A stretch of 64,000 nucleotides of DNA from Bradyrhizobium manausense. GTDB lineage: Bacteria > Pseudomonadota > Alphaproteobacteria > Rhizobiales > Xanthobacteraceae. Under the pieces are notes generated by a model. The model was not told the DNA's origin. It saw only the letters and a program-made list of their open reading frames with translations, and did no database searches. The position numbers and the translations under genes are program-made. Positions 26,905 to 36,974 of this stretch are shown in pieces. Position 1 is the first letter of the stretch. Each line of letters opens with the position of its first letter. The DNA is taken from the NCBI RefSeq assembly GCF_018131105.1, contig NZ_JAFCJI010000001.1, positions 2,232,001 to 2,296,000 on the forward strand, written 5' to 3'.

Positions 26905-27455
26905 GCCACGGTCCGCTTCCGGATCGTGACGACACGGCGAACGCTGCCGCAAGGACCGGCCTTGCGGCAGTGCTCGATCGCGGCCTCGCCATCCTCAACC
27001 GCATCATCGTCGTGTTCGCGGCAGTGGCACTGGTCGCAGCCTGCGCCATCCTGAGCTACAGCGTGCTGAGCCGCGCGCTATTCAAGGCGGCCAATTACTG
27101 GCAGGACGAGGCGGCCGTGTTCCTGCTGGTCGGCGCCACCTTCATGACGGCCGCCTACGTGCAGCAGAACCGCGGCCATATCGGCATCGAGGCTTTCGTC
27201 GGCCTCTTGTCGCCGCTGGCCAACAAGGTCCGTCTCTGGATCGTCGACGTCGTGACGTTCCTGTTCTGCGTATTCTTCGCCTGGAAATCGTGGACGCTCG
27301 CGCACGAAGCCTATGTCGACGGCCAGGTCTCGAACTCGATGTGGTCGCCGCCGCTCGCCATTCCCTATTCCCTGATGGCGCTCGGGATGAGCCTGCTCTG
27401 CGTCCAGATCCTGGTGCAGCTGGCGATGCCATTCGCAGGAGCCAAGCGTCCATGA
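26901..27455 (+). CDS. TRAP transporter small permease (DctQ family)
   Basis: 184 residues with four membrane helices. The family hallmark YSVLSRALFKAANYWQDEAAVFLLVGATFMTAAY contains the conserved W-x-(D/E)-E. It couples DctP and DctM. Start and stop each overlap neighbours by four bases, indicating translational coupling. Confidence 0.9.
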   Translation: MSHGPLPDRDDTANAAARTGLAAVLDRGLAILNRIIVVFAAVALVAACAILSYSVLSRALFKAANYWQDEAAVFLLVGATFMTAAYVQQNRGHIGIEAFVGLLSPLANKVRLWIVDVVTFLFCVFFAWKSWTLAHEAYVDGQVSNSMWSPPLAIPYSLMALGMSLLCVQILVQLAMPFAGAKRP

Positions 27456-28810
27456 GCGTGTTCGGTATCGGTATCGCTTATGGAGTCGCGACGCTGGTCG
27501 TGATGTTTTCGGGCATGCCGATTGCGTTCGCGCTCGGTGCGGTCGCGGTCGCATTCATGGGCATCTACATGCCCTCGGCCTCGCTCGATACGGTGACGCA
27601 GAACGTCTACGAGGAGATGGCCTCGATCACGCTGCTGTCGATTCCGCTCTTCATCCTGAAGGGTGCGGCGATCGGCAAGTCGCGCGCCGGCCAGGATCTC
27701 TATTCGGCGCTGCATGCCTGGCTGCACCGCGTGCCCGGCGGCCTCGGCGTTGCCAACGTTTTCGCCTGCGCACTGTTCGCGGCGATGGCGGGCTCGAGCC
27801 CCGCGACCTGTTCGGCGATCGGCTCGGCCGGCATCCCCGAAATGCGCAAGCGCGGCTATTCCGGCGGCTTCGCGGCCGGCATCATTGCTGCCGGCGGCAC
27901 GCTCGGCATCCTGTTGCCGCCCTCGATCACCATGATCCTGTTTGCTGTCGCTGCGGAAAAGTCGCTGGGACGGCTGTTCCTCGCCGGCATTGGTCCCGGT
28001 CTGCTCCTGGTCTCGTTGTTCGGCGGCTATGCCGTGATCCGTTTCCGCCAGGAATATGCCGCGGCCGAAGCAGCCTACAAGAACGGCGGACCGGAAGCCG
28101 CGATCCTGGCGCGCGACGAATATACGCTGGCCGAACGTTTCAGCGTCTTGCCGCGCGTGATCCCCTTCGTGCTGCTGCTCACCGGCGTGATGGCGGCGCT
28201 CTATGGCGGCTATGCCACGCCGTCGGAGACGGCAGGGCTCGGCGGCCTGCTGGCTCTGGCGCTGATCGCGGCGATCTACGGGGTGTGGCGGCCGAGCGAC
28301 CTTGCGCCCATCATGAAATCGACCGTCCGGGAATCGACCATGCTGATGATGATCATCGGCATGTCGCTGCTCTATTCCTACGTCATGAGCTATCTGCATA
28401 TCTCGCAATCGGCGGCTGAATCCATCGTCGCGATGCATCTGCCGCGCTGGGGGCTGCTGTTTGCGGTCCTCGTCATGGTCGTCGTGCTCGGCTTCTTCCT
28501 GCCGCCGGTCTCGATCATTCTGATGACCGCGCCGATCATCCTGCCGCCGCTCCGCGCCGCCAATTTCGACATCATCTGGTTCGGCGTGGTCATGACCATC
28601 GTGATGGAGATGGGCCTGATCCATCCACCCGTCGGCCTCAACATCTTCGTCATCCGCAACGTCGCGCCAGACATTTCGCTGAGCGAGGTCATCTGGGGCA
28701 CGCTGCCCTTCGTGCTCTTGATGATGGGTGCGGTGCTGCTGCTGTGTTTGGTGCCTGATATCTCGACCTGGCTGCCGGATATGATCATGGGGCCGGACGG
28801 GAGCAGGTAG
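27452..28810 (+). CDS. TRAP transporter large permease (DctM family)
   Basis: 452 residues, about 12 hydrophobic segments. Family motifs: SIPLFILKGAAIGKS, AAMAGSSPATCSAIGSAGIPEM, GGTLGILLPPSITMI and IHPPVGLNIFV. This is the sodium-coupled transport subunit. The operon ends here; a palindromic repeat follows after 16 bases. Confidence 0.93.
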   Translation: MSVFGIGIAYGVATLVVMFSGMPIAFALGAVAVAFMGIYMPSASLDTVTQNVYEEMASITLLSIPLFILKGAAIGKSRAGQDLYSALHAWLHRVPGGLGVANVFACALFAAMAGSSPATCSAIGSAGIPEMRKRGYSGGFAAGIIAAGGTLGILLPPSITMILFAVAAEKSLGRLFLAGIGPGLLLVSLFGGYAVIRFRQEYAAAEAAYKNGGPEAAILARDEYTLAERFSVLPRVIPFVLLLTGVMAALYGGYATPSETAGLGGLLALALIAAIYGVWRPSDLAPIMKSTVRESTMLMMIIGMSLLYSYVMSYLHISQSAAESIVAMHLPRWGLLFAVLVMVVVLGFFLPPVSIILMTAPIILPPLRAANFDIIWFGVVMTIVMEMGLIHPPVGLNIFVIRNVAPDISLSEVIWGTLPFVLLMMGAVLLLCLVPDISTWLPDMIMGPDGSR

Positions 28811-28826
28811 AGGCGTAAACAGGCGC

Positions 28827-28918
28827 CGTAGGGTGGGCTGAGGCGCATAGCGCCGTGCCCACCATCTGTCGATGATCGGATAGATTTTGTGGGCACGCTG
28901 CGCTTTGCCCACCCTACG
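28827..28918. repeat. Interspersed palindromic repeat (GTAGGGTGGG type)
   Basis: Outer inverted arms CGTAGGGTGGGC...GCCCACCCTACG and inner GGGCACG-type segments form a 92-base long-stem structure between the convergent dctM and HMG-CoA lyase genes. Familiar as a multi-copy Bradyrhizobium intergenic element (from memory). It may act as bidirectional terminator. Confidence 0.75.
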
Positions 28919-28929
28919 AGAGCTGAGCG

Positions 28930-29841
28930 CTACGACTTAGCCCGCTTCTTCTTCGCGTTCAGCGCGGACGCCACGCGGCTCACCGGCGGCTTGCCCAGCA
29001 CGCCGCTCATCGCGTTCGTCGCCGCCAGCAGCTTCTCCATGTCGACGCCTGTCCTCTCGCCCATGCCCTCCAGCATGTAGACGACATCCTCTGTCGCGAC
29101 GTTCCCTGTCGCGCCGGGTGCATACGGGCAGCCGCCCAACCCACCAGCGGCCGCGTCGATGACGCGGACGCCCTCCTCCAGCCCGGCATAGAGATTGGCC
29201 AGCGCCTGGCCATAGGTGTCGTGGAAATGCATCGCCAACCCTGCAGTGGGAATATTCGCCGCCACCGCGCGCAGCATCTCCTTGGCCTTGGCAGGCGTGC
29301 CGACACCGATGGTGTCGCCAAGCGAGATCTCGTAGCAGCCGAGCTGCCACAGCGTGCTGGCGAGATCGGCAACCGCCTTCGGCTTGATCTCGCCATCGAA
29401 GGGACAGCCGAGCACGCAGGAGATATAGCCGCGCACCTTCACGCCATCGGCCTTGGCGCGTGCCAGCACCGGCTCGAAACGCGCGATCGACTCCGCAACC
29501 GTGCAGTTGATGTTGGCGCGCGAGAAGCCCTCGGAAGCGGCTGCAAACACGGAGACGACTTTCGCGCCGGCGGCACGGGCGGCGTCATAGCCTTTCTCGT
29601 TCGGCACGAGAACGTGGAATTCGGCACCTTTGACGTGGCTCACGCCGCGCAGCACGGCGTCTGAACTCGCCATCTGCGGGATCGCCTTGGGCGAGACGAA
29701 GGCGCCGACCTCGACCGTCTCGAGCCCCGCCGCCACCAGCGCCTCGATGAAGGCGATACGGGCCTCGACACTGACCGGAGTCTTCTCGTTCTGGAGGCCG
29801 TCGCGCGGCCCCATTTCGATGATGCGGACGGGATCGCTCAT
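28930..29841 (-). CDS. liuE: Hydroxymethylglutaryl-CoA lyase
   Basis: A 303-residue TIM-barrel HMGL-like enzyme. IIEMGPRDGLQNEK is the divalent-metal/catalytic Arg-Asp segment. AMHFHDTYGQALANLYAG carries the metal-binding HxH, and GGLGGCPYAPGATGNVATEDVVYML carries the catalytic Cys loop. It cleaves HMG-CoA to acetoacetate and acetyl-CoA, the last step of leucine degradation. The ATG at 29841 lies right at the stop of the carboxylase alpha gene (29843), so the operon is continuous. Confidence 0.95.
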   Translation of the reverse strand: MSDPVRIIEMGPRDGLQNEKTPVSVEARIAFIEALVAAGLETVEVGAFVSPKAIPQMASSDAVLRGVSHVKGAEFHVLVPNEKGYDAARAAGAKVVSVFAAASEGFSRANINCTVAESIARFEPVLARAKADGVKVRGYISCVLGCPFDGEIKPKAVADLASTLWQLGCYEISLGDTIGVGTPAKAKEMLRAVAANIPTAGLAMHFHDTYGQALANLYAGLEEGVRVIDAAAGGLGGCPYAPGATGNVATEDVVYMLEGMGERTGVDMEKLLAATNAMSGVLGKPPVSRVASALNAKKKRAKS

Positions 29842-29842
29842 G

Positions 29843-31846
29843 TCACTCCCCCGAAGGCTCGACCACAGCGAGCTCGATGCCTTCCTGGACGATGTCACCG
29901 ACCTTGCACTTGATGGACTTCAGCACGCCGGCATAGGGCGCGCGCAGCGTCTGCTCCATCTTCATCACTTCGAGCGTGAGGATCGGCGCGCCCTTCTCGA
30001 GCTGGGCGCCCTCCTCGGCCAGCACGGCGACGACCGTGCCCGGCAAGGGGGCTGCGATCTTGTCCGCACCGGTCTGCTCCTCGGTCTCGCCCCCGAACGG
30101 ATCGACCCAGTGCAGGTCAAAGCGGCCGTTGCGCGTGCGCAGGTACAGCTCGTGGCCGTCGATCACGGCGGCCACCGACGATTTGACGCCGTCCAGCGTC
30201 AGATCGAAGCCACCCTCCTTTGGCACAAATGTGAACGCCAGTTCGCGCTCGCCGATGACCAGCGTCGACGGTCCACTGCCGTAATTCAGCACGATCTTGT
30301 GCTCAGGACCATGGCCGACGCGGAAGGCAAAGTTGCGCTGACGGCGGCCGACCGGCTGCCAGCCGAAGGTCTGCCAGGGTGAACTCACCCCGCCCTGCGC
30401 GGCTCGCCGCTCGTCGCTGACGATCGCGGCGACTGCGGCGCAGAGTTCGAGCTCGCCGGGTGCTGCCGCGGTCGACGTCAGCGCCGTCAGTTCGCGTTCG
30501 ATGAATCCCGTGTCGATTGCATTCGCTCGTACCTTCGGATGCGTGATCAGCGCCGACAGGAACGGAATATTGGTGACGATGCCGCGGACGTCGGACTCTT
30601 CCAGCCCGCGATTCAATCGGTCAATCGCAACGTCGCGCGTCGGCGCCCAGGCGATCATCTTGGCGAGCATCGCATCGTAATACGGCGAGACCGTATCGCC
30701 CTCGCGGTAGCCGGCGTCGATGCGCAGGCCGCCGGCCTCGGCCGGCAGCCGCCAGGTCGAAATCTTGCCGACCGACGGCATGAAATTCTTGGTTGGATTT
30801 TCTGCATAGACGCGCGCCTCGACGGCGTGGCCGTTGAGCTTGATCTCGTCCTGCTGCATCGGCAGCGCCTCGCCGAAGGCAACTCGCAATTGCCACTCGA
30901 CGAGATCGATTCCTGTGATCAATTCGGTCACGGGATGCTCGACCTGGAGGCGTGTGTTCATCTCGATGAAGAACACGTCCTTGCCGTCGGAAACGAACTC
31001 GATGGTGCCGGCACCGACATAGTTGACCGCGCCCGCCGCCTTTCGCGCGGCGGCACAGACCGTGTCGCGCTGAGCAGCGTTGAGCGTCGGCGACGGCGCC
31101 TCCTCAATCACCTTCTGGTGCCGGCGCTGCAGGGTGCATTCGCGCTCGAACAGCGACAGCAGATTGCCGTGGCTGTCGCCGATGATCTGCACCTCGATAT
31201 GCCGGGGATTGTCGACATATTTCTCGATCAGCATGCGGTCGTCGCCGAACGCGGCTTTTGCCTCGCGTTTGGCGCTGACGATCGCGGGCGCAAGCTCGGC
31301 CGCCGAACGTACGATGCGCATGCCGCGGCCGCCGCCACCGGCCGAGGCCTTCACCAGGATCGGAAAGCCGATCTTGTCCGCGGCCTTCGCCAGCGTCGCA
31401 TCGTCCTGGGCCTCGCCGTGATAGCCGGGCACCAGCGGCACGCCGGCCTTCTCCATCAACGCCTTGGAGCCGGACTTCGAGCCCATCGCCGTCATCATCC
31501 CGGCGGTCGGGCCGACGAAGACGAGACCGGCGTCGTAGCAGGCTTGCGCGAATTCGGCATTCTCCGACAGGAAGCCGTAGCCGGGATGCACGGCCTCGGC
31601 GCCGGTCTTCTTCGCAGCCTCGATCAGCCGCTCGACATTGAGATAGCTGTCGCGGGCGCGCGCGGGCCCGAGCAGCACGGCCTCGTCGGCGAGCGCGACA
31701 TGCATCGCGTCGCGGTCGGCCTCGGAATAGACCGCGACCGTGCGCAGTCCCATGGTGCGGGCTGTGCGGATGACGCGGCAGGCGATCTCGCCGCGGTTGG
31801 CGATCAGGAGCGTACGAAATCGGCGGTAAAGCTTTGAGCGGTCCAT
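29843..31846 (-). CDS. liuD: Methylcrotonyl-CoA carboxylase, biotin carboxylase/carrier (alpha) subunit
   Basis: 667 residues: biotin carboxylase N-domain (TLLIANRGEIACRVIRTAR), ATP-grasp with the glycine-rich VKASAGGGGRGMR loop, FIEMNTRLQVEHPVTE, and a C-terminal biotinyl domain with EVMKM (Lys ~629). With the beta subunit it carboxylates 3-methylcrotonyl-CoA. The start MDRSKLYRRF at 31846 lies four bases from the beta gene stop. Operon context excludes an acetyl- or propionyl-CoA carboxylase reading. Confidence 0.94.
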   Translation of the reverse strand: MDRSKLYRRFRTLLIANRGEIACRVIRTARTMGLRTVAVYSEADRDAMHVALADEAVLLGPARARDSYLNVERLIEAAKKTGAEAVHPGYGFLSENAEFAQACYDAGLVFVGPTAGMMTAMGSKSGSKALMEKAGVPLVPGYHGEAQDDATLAKAADKIGFPILVKASAGGGGRGMRIVRSAAELAPAIVSAKREAKAAFGDDRMLIEKYVDNPRHIEVQIIGDSHGNLLSLFERECTLQRRHQKVIEEAPSPTLNAAQRDTVCAAARKAAGAVNYVGAGTIEFVSDGKDVFFIEMNTRLQVEHPVTELITGIDLVEWQLRVAFGEALPMQQDEIKLNGHAVEARVYAENPTKNFMPSVGKISTWRLPAEAGGLRIDAGYREGDTVSPYYDAMLAKMIAWAPTRDVAIDRLNRGLEESDVRGIVTNIPFLSALITHPKVRANAIDTGFIERELTALTSTAAAPGELELCAAVAAIVSDERRAAQGGVSSPWQTFGWQPVGRRQRNFAFRVGHGPEHKIVLNYGSGPSTLVIGERELAFTFVPKEGGFDLTLDGVKSSVAAVIDGHELYLRTRNGRFDLHWVDPFGGETEEQTGADKIAAPLPGTVVAVLAEEGAQLEKGAPILTLEVMKMEQTLRAPYAGVLKSIKCKVGDIVQEGIELAVVEPSGE

Positions 31847-31850
31847 CGCA

Positions 31851-33455
31851 TCACATCCTGAACAGGCCGAATTTCGTCGGCTCGATCGGCGCATTCGACG
31901 CCGCCGAAAGGCCAAGGCCGAGCACGAGCCGCGTGTCCGCGGGGTCAATCACGCCGTCGTCCCACAGACGCGCCGTCGCGTAATACGGATGCCCCTGGCT
32001 CTCATATTGCGCGCGGATGGGCTCGCGGAATTTATCTTCCGCTTCCTTCGACCAGCTATCGCCCTTGGCCTCGATATTGTCGCGGCGAACCTGGCTCAGC
32101 ACCATCGAGGCCTGCTCGCCGCCCATCACCGAGATGCGCGCGTTCGGCCACATCCACAGGAAGCGCGGTGAGTAGGCGCGGCCGCACATGCCGTAATTGC
32201 CAGCACCATAGGAGCCGCCGATCACGACAGTGAATTTCGGCACCGAGGCGGTCGCAACCGCCGTCACGAGCTTCGCGCCGTCGCGCGCGATGCCGCCGGC
32301 CTCATATTTCTTGCCGACCATGAAGCCGGTGATGTTCTGCAGAAATACCAGGGGAATGCCGCGCTGGCAGCACAGTTCGATGAAATGCGCGCCCTTCAGC
32401 GAGCTCTCGCTGAAGAGAATGCCGTTGTTGGCGATGATGCCGACCGGATAGCCCCAGATATGGGCGAAGCCGCACACCAGCGTGGTGCCATAGAGCTTCT
32501 TGAACTCATCGAATTCGGACCCATCAACCACGCGGGCGATGATATCGCGCACGTCGAACGGCTTTCTGCCATCGACCGGCACCACGCCGTAAATCTCCTC
32601 CGCCGCGAACAGAGGATCGCGCGGCGGATGCATGTTGAGGTTCGGCCGCGCCGACGGCTTCAGCGTGCCGACGATGCGCCGGGCAATGCCGATCGCATGC
32701 GCATCGTTCTGGGCGTAATGATCGGTCACGCCCGATTGACGCGAATGCACATCGGCGCCGCCGAGTTCCTCCGCGCTAACGACCTCGCCGGTCGCGGCCT
32801 TCACCAGCGGCGGGCCGCCGAGGAAGATGGTGCCCTGGTTGCGCACGATGATGCTCTCGTCCGACATCGCCGGAACATAGGCGCCGCCGGCGGTGCAGGA
32901 GCCCATCACGACCGCGATCTGCGGAATGCCTTGTGAGGACATCTGCGCCTGGTTGTAGAAGATGCGCCCGAAATGCCGTTCGTCCGGGAAGATCTCGTCC
33001 TGCAGCGGCAGGAACGCGCCGCCGGAATCGACCATGTAGACGCAGGGCAGATTGTTCTGCCGCGCGATGTCCTGCGCGCGCAGATGCTTCTTCACGGTCA
33101 TCGGATAATACGTGCCGCCTTTGATCGTGGCGTCGTTGGCAACGATGACGCATTCGCGGCCCGAGATGCGTCCCACGCCGGTGACGACGCTCGCCGAATG
33201 GACGTCGCCGCCATAAAGCCCGTGAGCTGCGAGTGGCGACAGCTCCAGGAACGAGGTGCCGGGATCAACGAGGAGATCGACGCGCTCGCGCGCCAGCATC
33301 TTGCCGCGAGAGGTGTGGCGGTTGCGCGAGGCCTCCCCGCCGCCGCCGGCGACTTGGGCGAGCTTCTCGCGCAGATCGGCGACGAGCGCGCGCATGGAGT
33401 CGGAGTTGCGCGCAAAATCCTGGGAGGATGGATCGATGCTGGAATGGAGCGGCAT
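31851..33455 (-). CDS. liuB: Methylcrotonyl-CoA carboxylase carboxyltransferase (beta) subunit
   Basis: 534 residues with paired crotonase-like carboxyltransferase domains: [61 protein letters not shown], and [20 protein letters not shown] followed by [15 protein letters not shown]. These are MCC-beta diagnostic stretches. Located between ivd and the alpha subunit on the same strand. Confidence 0.95.
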   Translation of the reverse strand: MPLHSSIDPSSQDFARNSDSMRALVADLREKLAQVAGGGGEASRNRHTSRGKMLARERVDLLVDPGTSFLELSPLAAHGLYGGDVHSASVVTGVGRISGRECVIVANDATIKGGTYYPMTVKKHLRAQDIARQNNLPCVYMVDSGGAFLPLQDEIFPDERHFGRIFYNQAQMSSQGIPQIAVVMGSCTAGGAYVPAMSDESIIVRNQGTIFLGGPPLVKAATGEVVSAEELGGADVHSRQSGVTDHYAQNDAHAIGIARRIVGTLKPSARPNLNMHPPRDPLFAAEEIYGVVPVDGRKPFDVRDIIARVVDGSEFDEFKKLYGTTLVCGFAHIWGYPVGIIANNGILFSESSLKGAHFIELCCQRGIPLVFLQNITGFMVGKKYEAGGIARDGAKLVTAVATASVPKFTVVIGGSYGAGNYGMCGRAYSPRFLWMWPNARISVMGGEQASMVLSQVRRDNIEAKGDSWSKEAEDKFREPIRAQYESQGHPYYATARLWDDGVIDPADTRLVLGLGLSAASNAPIEPTKFGLFRM

Positions 33456-33489
33456 GGGGTCCCGCGTTTCTGATGACGTGGTTGAAGGT

Positions 33490-34662
33490 TTAAGCGGTTT
33501 CGGACATCAGCTCGCGGCCAATCAGCATGCGGCGAACCTCCGAGGTGCCCGCGCCGATCTCGTAGAGCTTGGCATCGCGCCAGAGACGACCGACCGGAAA
33601 CTCGGAGGTATAGCCGACGCCGCCGAGCGCCTGGATCGCCTCGCCCGCCATCCATGTCGCCTTCTCCGCGGAATAGAGGATCGCGGCGGCGGAATCCTTG
33701 CGCAGTGTGCGCGCGTGATCGGCGCGGTCGCAGGCCTTTCCCACCGCATAGACATAGGCGCGCGTGGCCTGCCAGGTCGAATACATGTCGGCGAGCTTGC
33801 CTTGCATCAGCTGGAAGTCGCCGATCGGCTGGCCGAACTGCTTGCGCTCGTGCATGTACGGCACCACCGCATCCATGCAGGCAGCCATGATGCCGAGCGG
33901 GCCGCCGGAGAGCACGGCGCGCTCGTAGTCGAGGCCGGACATCAGGACCTTGGTGCCCTCGCCCACCTTGCCCAGCACATTCTCCTCCGGCACCTCGCAA
34001 TCGTCGAAGAACAGCGGATAGGTGTTGGAGCCGCGCATGCCGAGCTTGTCGAGATGCTGCCCGTGGGTGAAGCCCTTGAAGCCTTTCTCGATCAGGAAGG
34101 CGGTCATGCCGCGCGGTCCGGCTTCGGGATCGGTCTTGGCGTAGACCACCAGCACGTCGGCATCGCCGCCATTCGTGATCCACATCTTGGAGCCGTTGAG
34201 CACATAGCGGTCGCCACGCTTGTCGGCGCGCAGCTTCATCGAGACCACGTCGGAGCCGGCGCCCGGCTCGGACATCGCCAGCGCGCCGACATACTCGCCG
34301 GAAATCAACTTGGGCAGATAGCGCGCCCGCTGCGCGTCATTGCCGTTGCGGCGGATCTGATTGACGCAGAGGTTGGAGTGGGCGCCGTAGGAGAGCCCGA
34401 CCGCGGCCGAGCCGCGCGAAATCTCCTCCATCGCGACGATATGGGCGAGATAACCCATGTTGGAGCCGCCATATTGCTCCGGCGCGGTCATGCCGAGCAG
34501 ACCGAGGTCGCCAAAGCGCTTCCAGAGGTCGGCCGGGAACAAATTGGCCTTCTCGACCTCGGCAGCGCGCGGGGCGACCTCCGCTTCCACGAAGGCGCGC
34601 ACGGTGTCGCGCAGCATGCCGATGTCTTCGCCCAGATCGAAGTCGATGCTCGGGATGTTCAA
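33490..34662 (-). CDS. ivd: Isovaleryl-CoA dehydrogenase
   Basis: A 390-residue FAD acyl-CoA dehydrogenase. [15 protein letters not shown] and the FAD-binding [13 protein letters not shown] lie mid-protein. [17 protein letters not shown] contains the Glu position used as catalytic base in isovaleryl-CoA dehydrogenases (helix G), not the usual C-terminal site. The end is [19 protein letters not shown]. Start: TTG at 34662, placed by a strong GGAGG about 8-10 bases upstream; there is no ATG there. First gene of the leucine degradation operon ivd-liuB-liuD-liuE. Confidence 0.94.
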   Translation of the reverse strand: MNIPSIDFDLGEDIGMLRDTVRAFVEAEVAPRAAEVEKANLFPADLWKRFGDLGLLGMTAPEQYGGSNMGYLAHIVAMEEISRGSAAVGLSYGAHSNLCVNQIRRNGNDAQRARYLPKLISGEYVGALAMSEPGAGSDVVSMKLRADKRGDRYVLNGSKMWITNGGDADVLVVYAKTDPEAGPRGMTAFLIEKGFKGFTHGQHLDKLGMRGSNTYPLFFDDCEVPEENVLGKVGEGTKVLMSGLDYERAVLSGGPLGIMAACMDAVVPYMHERKQFGQPIGDFQLMQGKLADMYSTWQATRAYVYAVGKACDRADHARTLRKDSAAAILYSAEKATWMAGEAIQALGGVGYTSEFPVGRLWRDAKLYEIGAGTSEVRRMLIGRELMSETA

Positions 34663-34777
34663 GGCGATTCCTCCAGATTTCTTATCGGCCCCGAACCTAC
34701 CCCCGCCCGGGCGCCGTGGCGGTCGAAAAGGTTGCATTTTCCGCCAAGTTTGGCGAGGATTTTCCAAAGGACGTCCG

Positions 34778-35806
34778 ATGCCCTTCCAGGCCGCAACCGC
34801 CACACCCCGCCGCGCCATGACCCCTGCCGCCTTCGTCCGTGGCGTGGTCGCGGCCTATCGCCGCTACGGGCGGGATCCGGCCGAGGCGCTGAGCAAGGGG
34901 CAGGTCCTGCCCGACCTGATCGGATCGGCCGACGGCCGGGTCACGGCGGCGCAGTTCGAGGCGCTGGCAGGCCATGCCATGCGCGAGCTCGACGACGAGG
35001 CCCTCGGCTGGTTCTCGCGGAAGCTGCCCTGGGGCACCTATGGCATGCTGTGCCGCGCCTCCATCACGGCCCCCACGCTCGAGGTCGCTTTGAAGCGCTG
35101 GTGCCGGCATCATCGCCTGCTGACGGAAGACGTGCTGTTCGAACTTGTGGTCAGCGGCGAGATCGCGACCATCTCCCTGCGCGAGCAACGCGATCTCGGA
35201 GCCTTGCGCGAATTCTGCCTCGTCACCCTGCTCCGCTATGTGCTCGGCTTCTCGTGTTGGGCGGTGGACTCCGCAATTGCGCTACGCGCGGCGGAATTCC
35301 CGTATCCCGAGCCCGCGCACGTGTCCGTCTATCCGACCATCTTCTGCAAGCACGTCCGCTTCGATGCGAACGGTGCCCGCATCGTCTTCGACAAGCATTA
35401 TCTCTCGCTGCCGCTGACCCGCAGCGCGGCCGATCTCGACAGCATGCTAAAAGGCGCGCTACGCCTGACCGTGCTGCCCTATCGCCGCGACCGCCTTTTG
35501 GTCGAGCGCGTCAGGCGCGTGCTGCGCGCGGCGCGCGGCCGCATTCTGGGTGCGGAGGATGTCGCCGGCGAACTCGCCCTCTCCACCCGCACCATGCACC
35601 GGCGGCTGCGCGAGGAAGCCACCTCTCTGCGCGACCTCAAGGAGGAAGCCAAGCTCGAGCTCGCCAAGCAGGAGCTGATGCGCGGCCGCACCCCGATCAA
35701 GCGAATCGCGGAGATCGCAGGCTTCCGCAACGAAAAGAGCTTTTCCCGCGCTTTCCGGACCTGGACCGGCGCCAGCCCGCGCGAGTTTCGCTGCCGGTAT
35801 CGCTGA
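34778..35806 (+). CDS. AraC-family transcriptional regulator, probable leucine-operon regulator
   Basis: 342 residues: an N-terminal arabinose-binding-type ligand domain (~15-210) and a C-terminal AraC helix-turn-helix (~245-340). The latter carries [27 protein letters not shown] and [35 protein letters not shown] precedes the ATG at 34778; an internal ATG at 34817 is possible. It is divergent from ivd with a 115-base gap, so it probably controls leucine/isovalerate catabolism. Confidence 0.88.
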   Translation: MPFQAATATPRRAMTPAAFVRGVVAAYRRYGRDPAEALSKGQVLPDLIGSADGRVTAAQFEALAGHAMRELDDEALGWFSRKLPWGTYGMLCRASITAPTLEVALKRWCRHHRLLTEDVLFELVVSGEIATISLREQRDLGALREFCLVTLLRYVLGFSCWAVDSAIALRAAEFPYPEPAHVSVYPTIFCKHVRFDANGARIVFDKHYLSLPLTRSAADLDSMLKGALRLTVLPYRRDRLLVERVRRVLRAARGRILGAEDVAGELALSTRTMHRRLREEATSLRDLKEEAKLELAKQELMRGRTPIKRIAEIAGFRNEKSFSRAFRTWTGASPREFRCRYR

Positions 35807-35830
35807 GGGCGCACTGAGCCGATGCGGCGC

Positions 35831-36325
35831 TTATCCCGCCGGTGCCGCAGCCACGATCTCCTGCACCGGCAGCGGCACGTCCTTGGCGACACCGAGCACA
35901 GGAAAGCTGCGGACGTTCTTCACGTTGGGCATGGCGGCGAAATGCAGGAGCTGCTGGCGCATGCTCTCGACGCTCGGCGCCACGCATTTGAGCAGATAAT
36001 CGGTGTCCCCCGAAATCCGCCAGCATTGCTGGATCCGCGGGATCGCTGATATCGAGCCCTCGAACGCCTCGAGCACCGGCTGGGCCTGGCTGCCGAGCTG
36101 GATCGAGACGAACGACACCACCTCGTAACCGAGCAGCCGCTCGTCGATGACGGCGCGCACGGCGCGGATCACGCCGCGGCTGAACAGCGATTTGAGCCGC
36201 CGCAGGCAGTTCGGGGCGGACACGCCGACGCGTAGCGCCAGCTCGTTGTTGCGAACGCGCCCATCCTGCTGGAGCTCGGAGAGTATCTTCAGATCGACGC
36301 CGTCGAGCTGGTCACGCCCGGCCAT
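35831..36325 (-). CDS. Lrp/AsnC-family transcriptional regulator
   Basis: 164 residues: winged helix (LDGVDLKILSELQQDGRVRNNELALRVGVSAPNCLRRLKSL, ~5-50) and RAM ligand domain (~70-150; GDTDYLLKCVA). The start MAGRDQLDG is backed by GAGGTGGGGG; the frame reaches back to 36340. Such regulators respond to amino acids. It sits next to amino-acid catabolic genes, though convergent with the AraC gene. Confidence 0.9.
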   Translation of the reverse strand: MAGRDQLDGVDLKILSELQQDGRVRNNELALRVGVSAPNCLRRLKSLFSRGVIRAVRAVIDERLLGYEVVSFVSIQLGSQAQPVLEAFEGSISAIPRIQQCWRISGDTDYLLKCVAPSVESMRQQLLHFAAMPNVKNVRSFPVLGVAKDVPLPVQEIVAAAPAG

Positions 36326-36421
36326 CCCCCACCTCGTCATGGTCGTGTCATGCGAGGCAGCGAAGCACGCTGTAGACGGAGTGCCAAGGGCTCTCCGGAG
36401 GGACGGCCGAAGGGTGGGCCC

Positions 36422-36727
36422 TCAGTGCGTCCAGGGCTCGCCGCGGCGGAAGGAGAAGTTGTCGGCGTAGGCGACCTGGCGGTGCAGCGATTCCTGGGGC
36501 TCGATCACCTGGTAGGCGATACCCTTGCGCTCGCAATAGGCGACCGCCTCGTCCTTGGTTTGGAAGCGCAGCGTGATCTGCTGCTTCATGTCGCCGGACG
36601 AGGTCCAGCCCATCAGCGGCTCGACCGCACGCGGCTGCTCCGGCTCGTAATCGAGCTGCCATTCCTTGGTCTTGGACCGGCCGGATTGCATCGCGTTCTT
36701 GGCGGGCTTGAAAATGCGTGCGGTCAT
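36422..36727 (-). CDS. ETC complex I subunit (NDUFS4-like, 18 kDa)
   Basis: A 101-residue accessory subunit of respiratory NADH dehydrogenase, shared by alphaproteobacteria and mitochondria. Visible family core: MTARIFKPAKNAMQSGRSKTKEWQLDYEP, MGWTSSGDMKQQITLRFQTKDEAVAYCERKGIAYQV. It binds the peripheral arm of complex I at the membrane. Stand-alone gene far from any nuo cluster, as is usual. Confidence 0.92.
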   Translation of the reverse strand: MTARIFKPAKNAMQSGRSKTKEWQLDYEPEQPRAVEPLMGWTSSGDMKQQITLRFQTKDEAVAYCERKGIAYQVIEPQESLHRQVAYADNFSFRRGEPWTH

Positions 36728-36974
36728 TGGTGGTCCGGCCTCTTGGTCTATTCGTTCGATTTTAATGCGTCACGGTAGCGATTGGTGGAAACCGCGGGCA
36801 TAGTATAGAGACACCTTTCGGGAACTGATCGGTGATTCCGGCTCGTCCGGGTCTCTCGCCGATGGGTATAGTCATTATGCTGCACTGTGACAATTGCGTC
36901 CCCGCCTGCCGCCCGGGAATACCGCCCGGCGGCTCCTCCTCGCCGTATCCGTCCCCTTCGAGAGCTTCCGTCGC

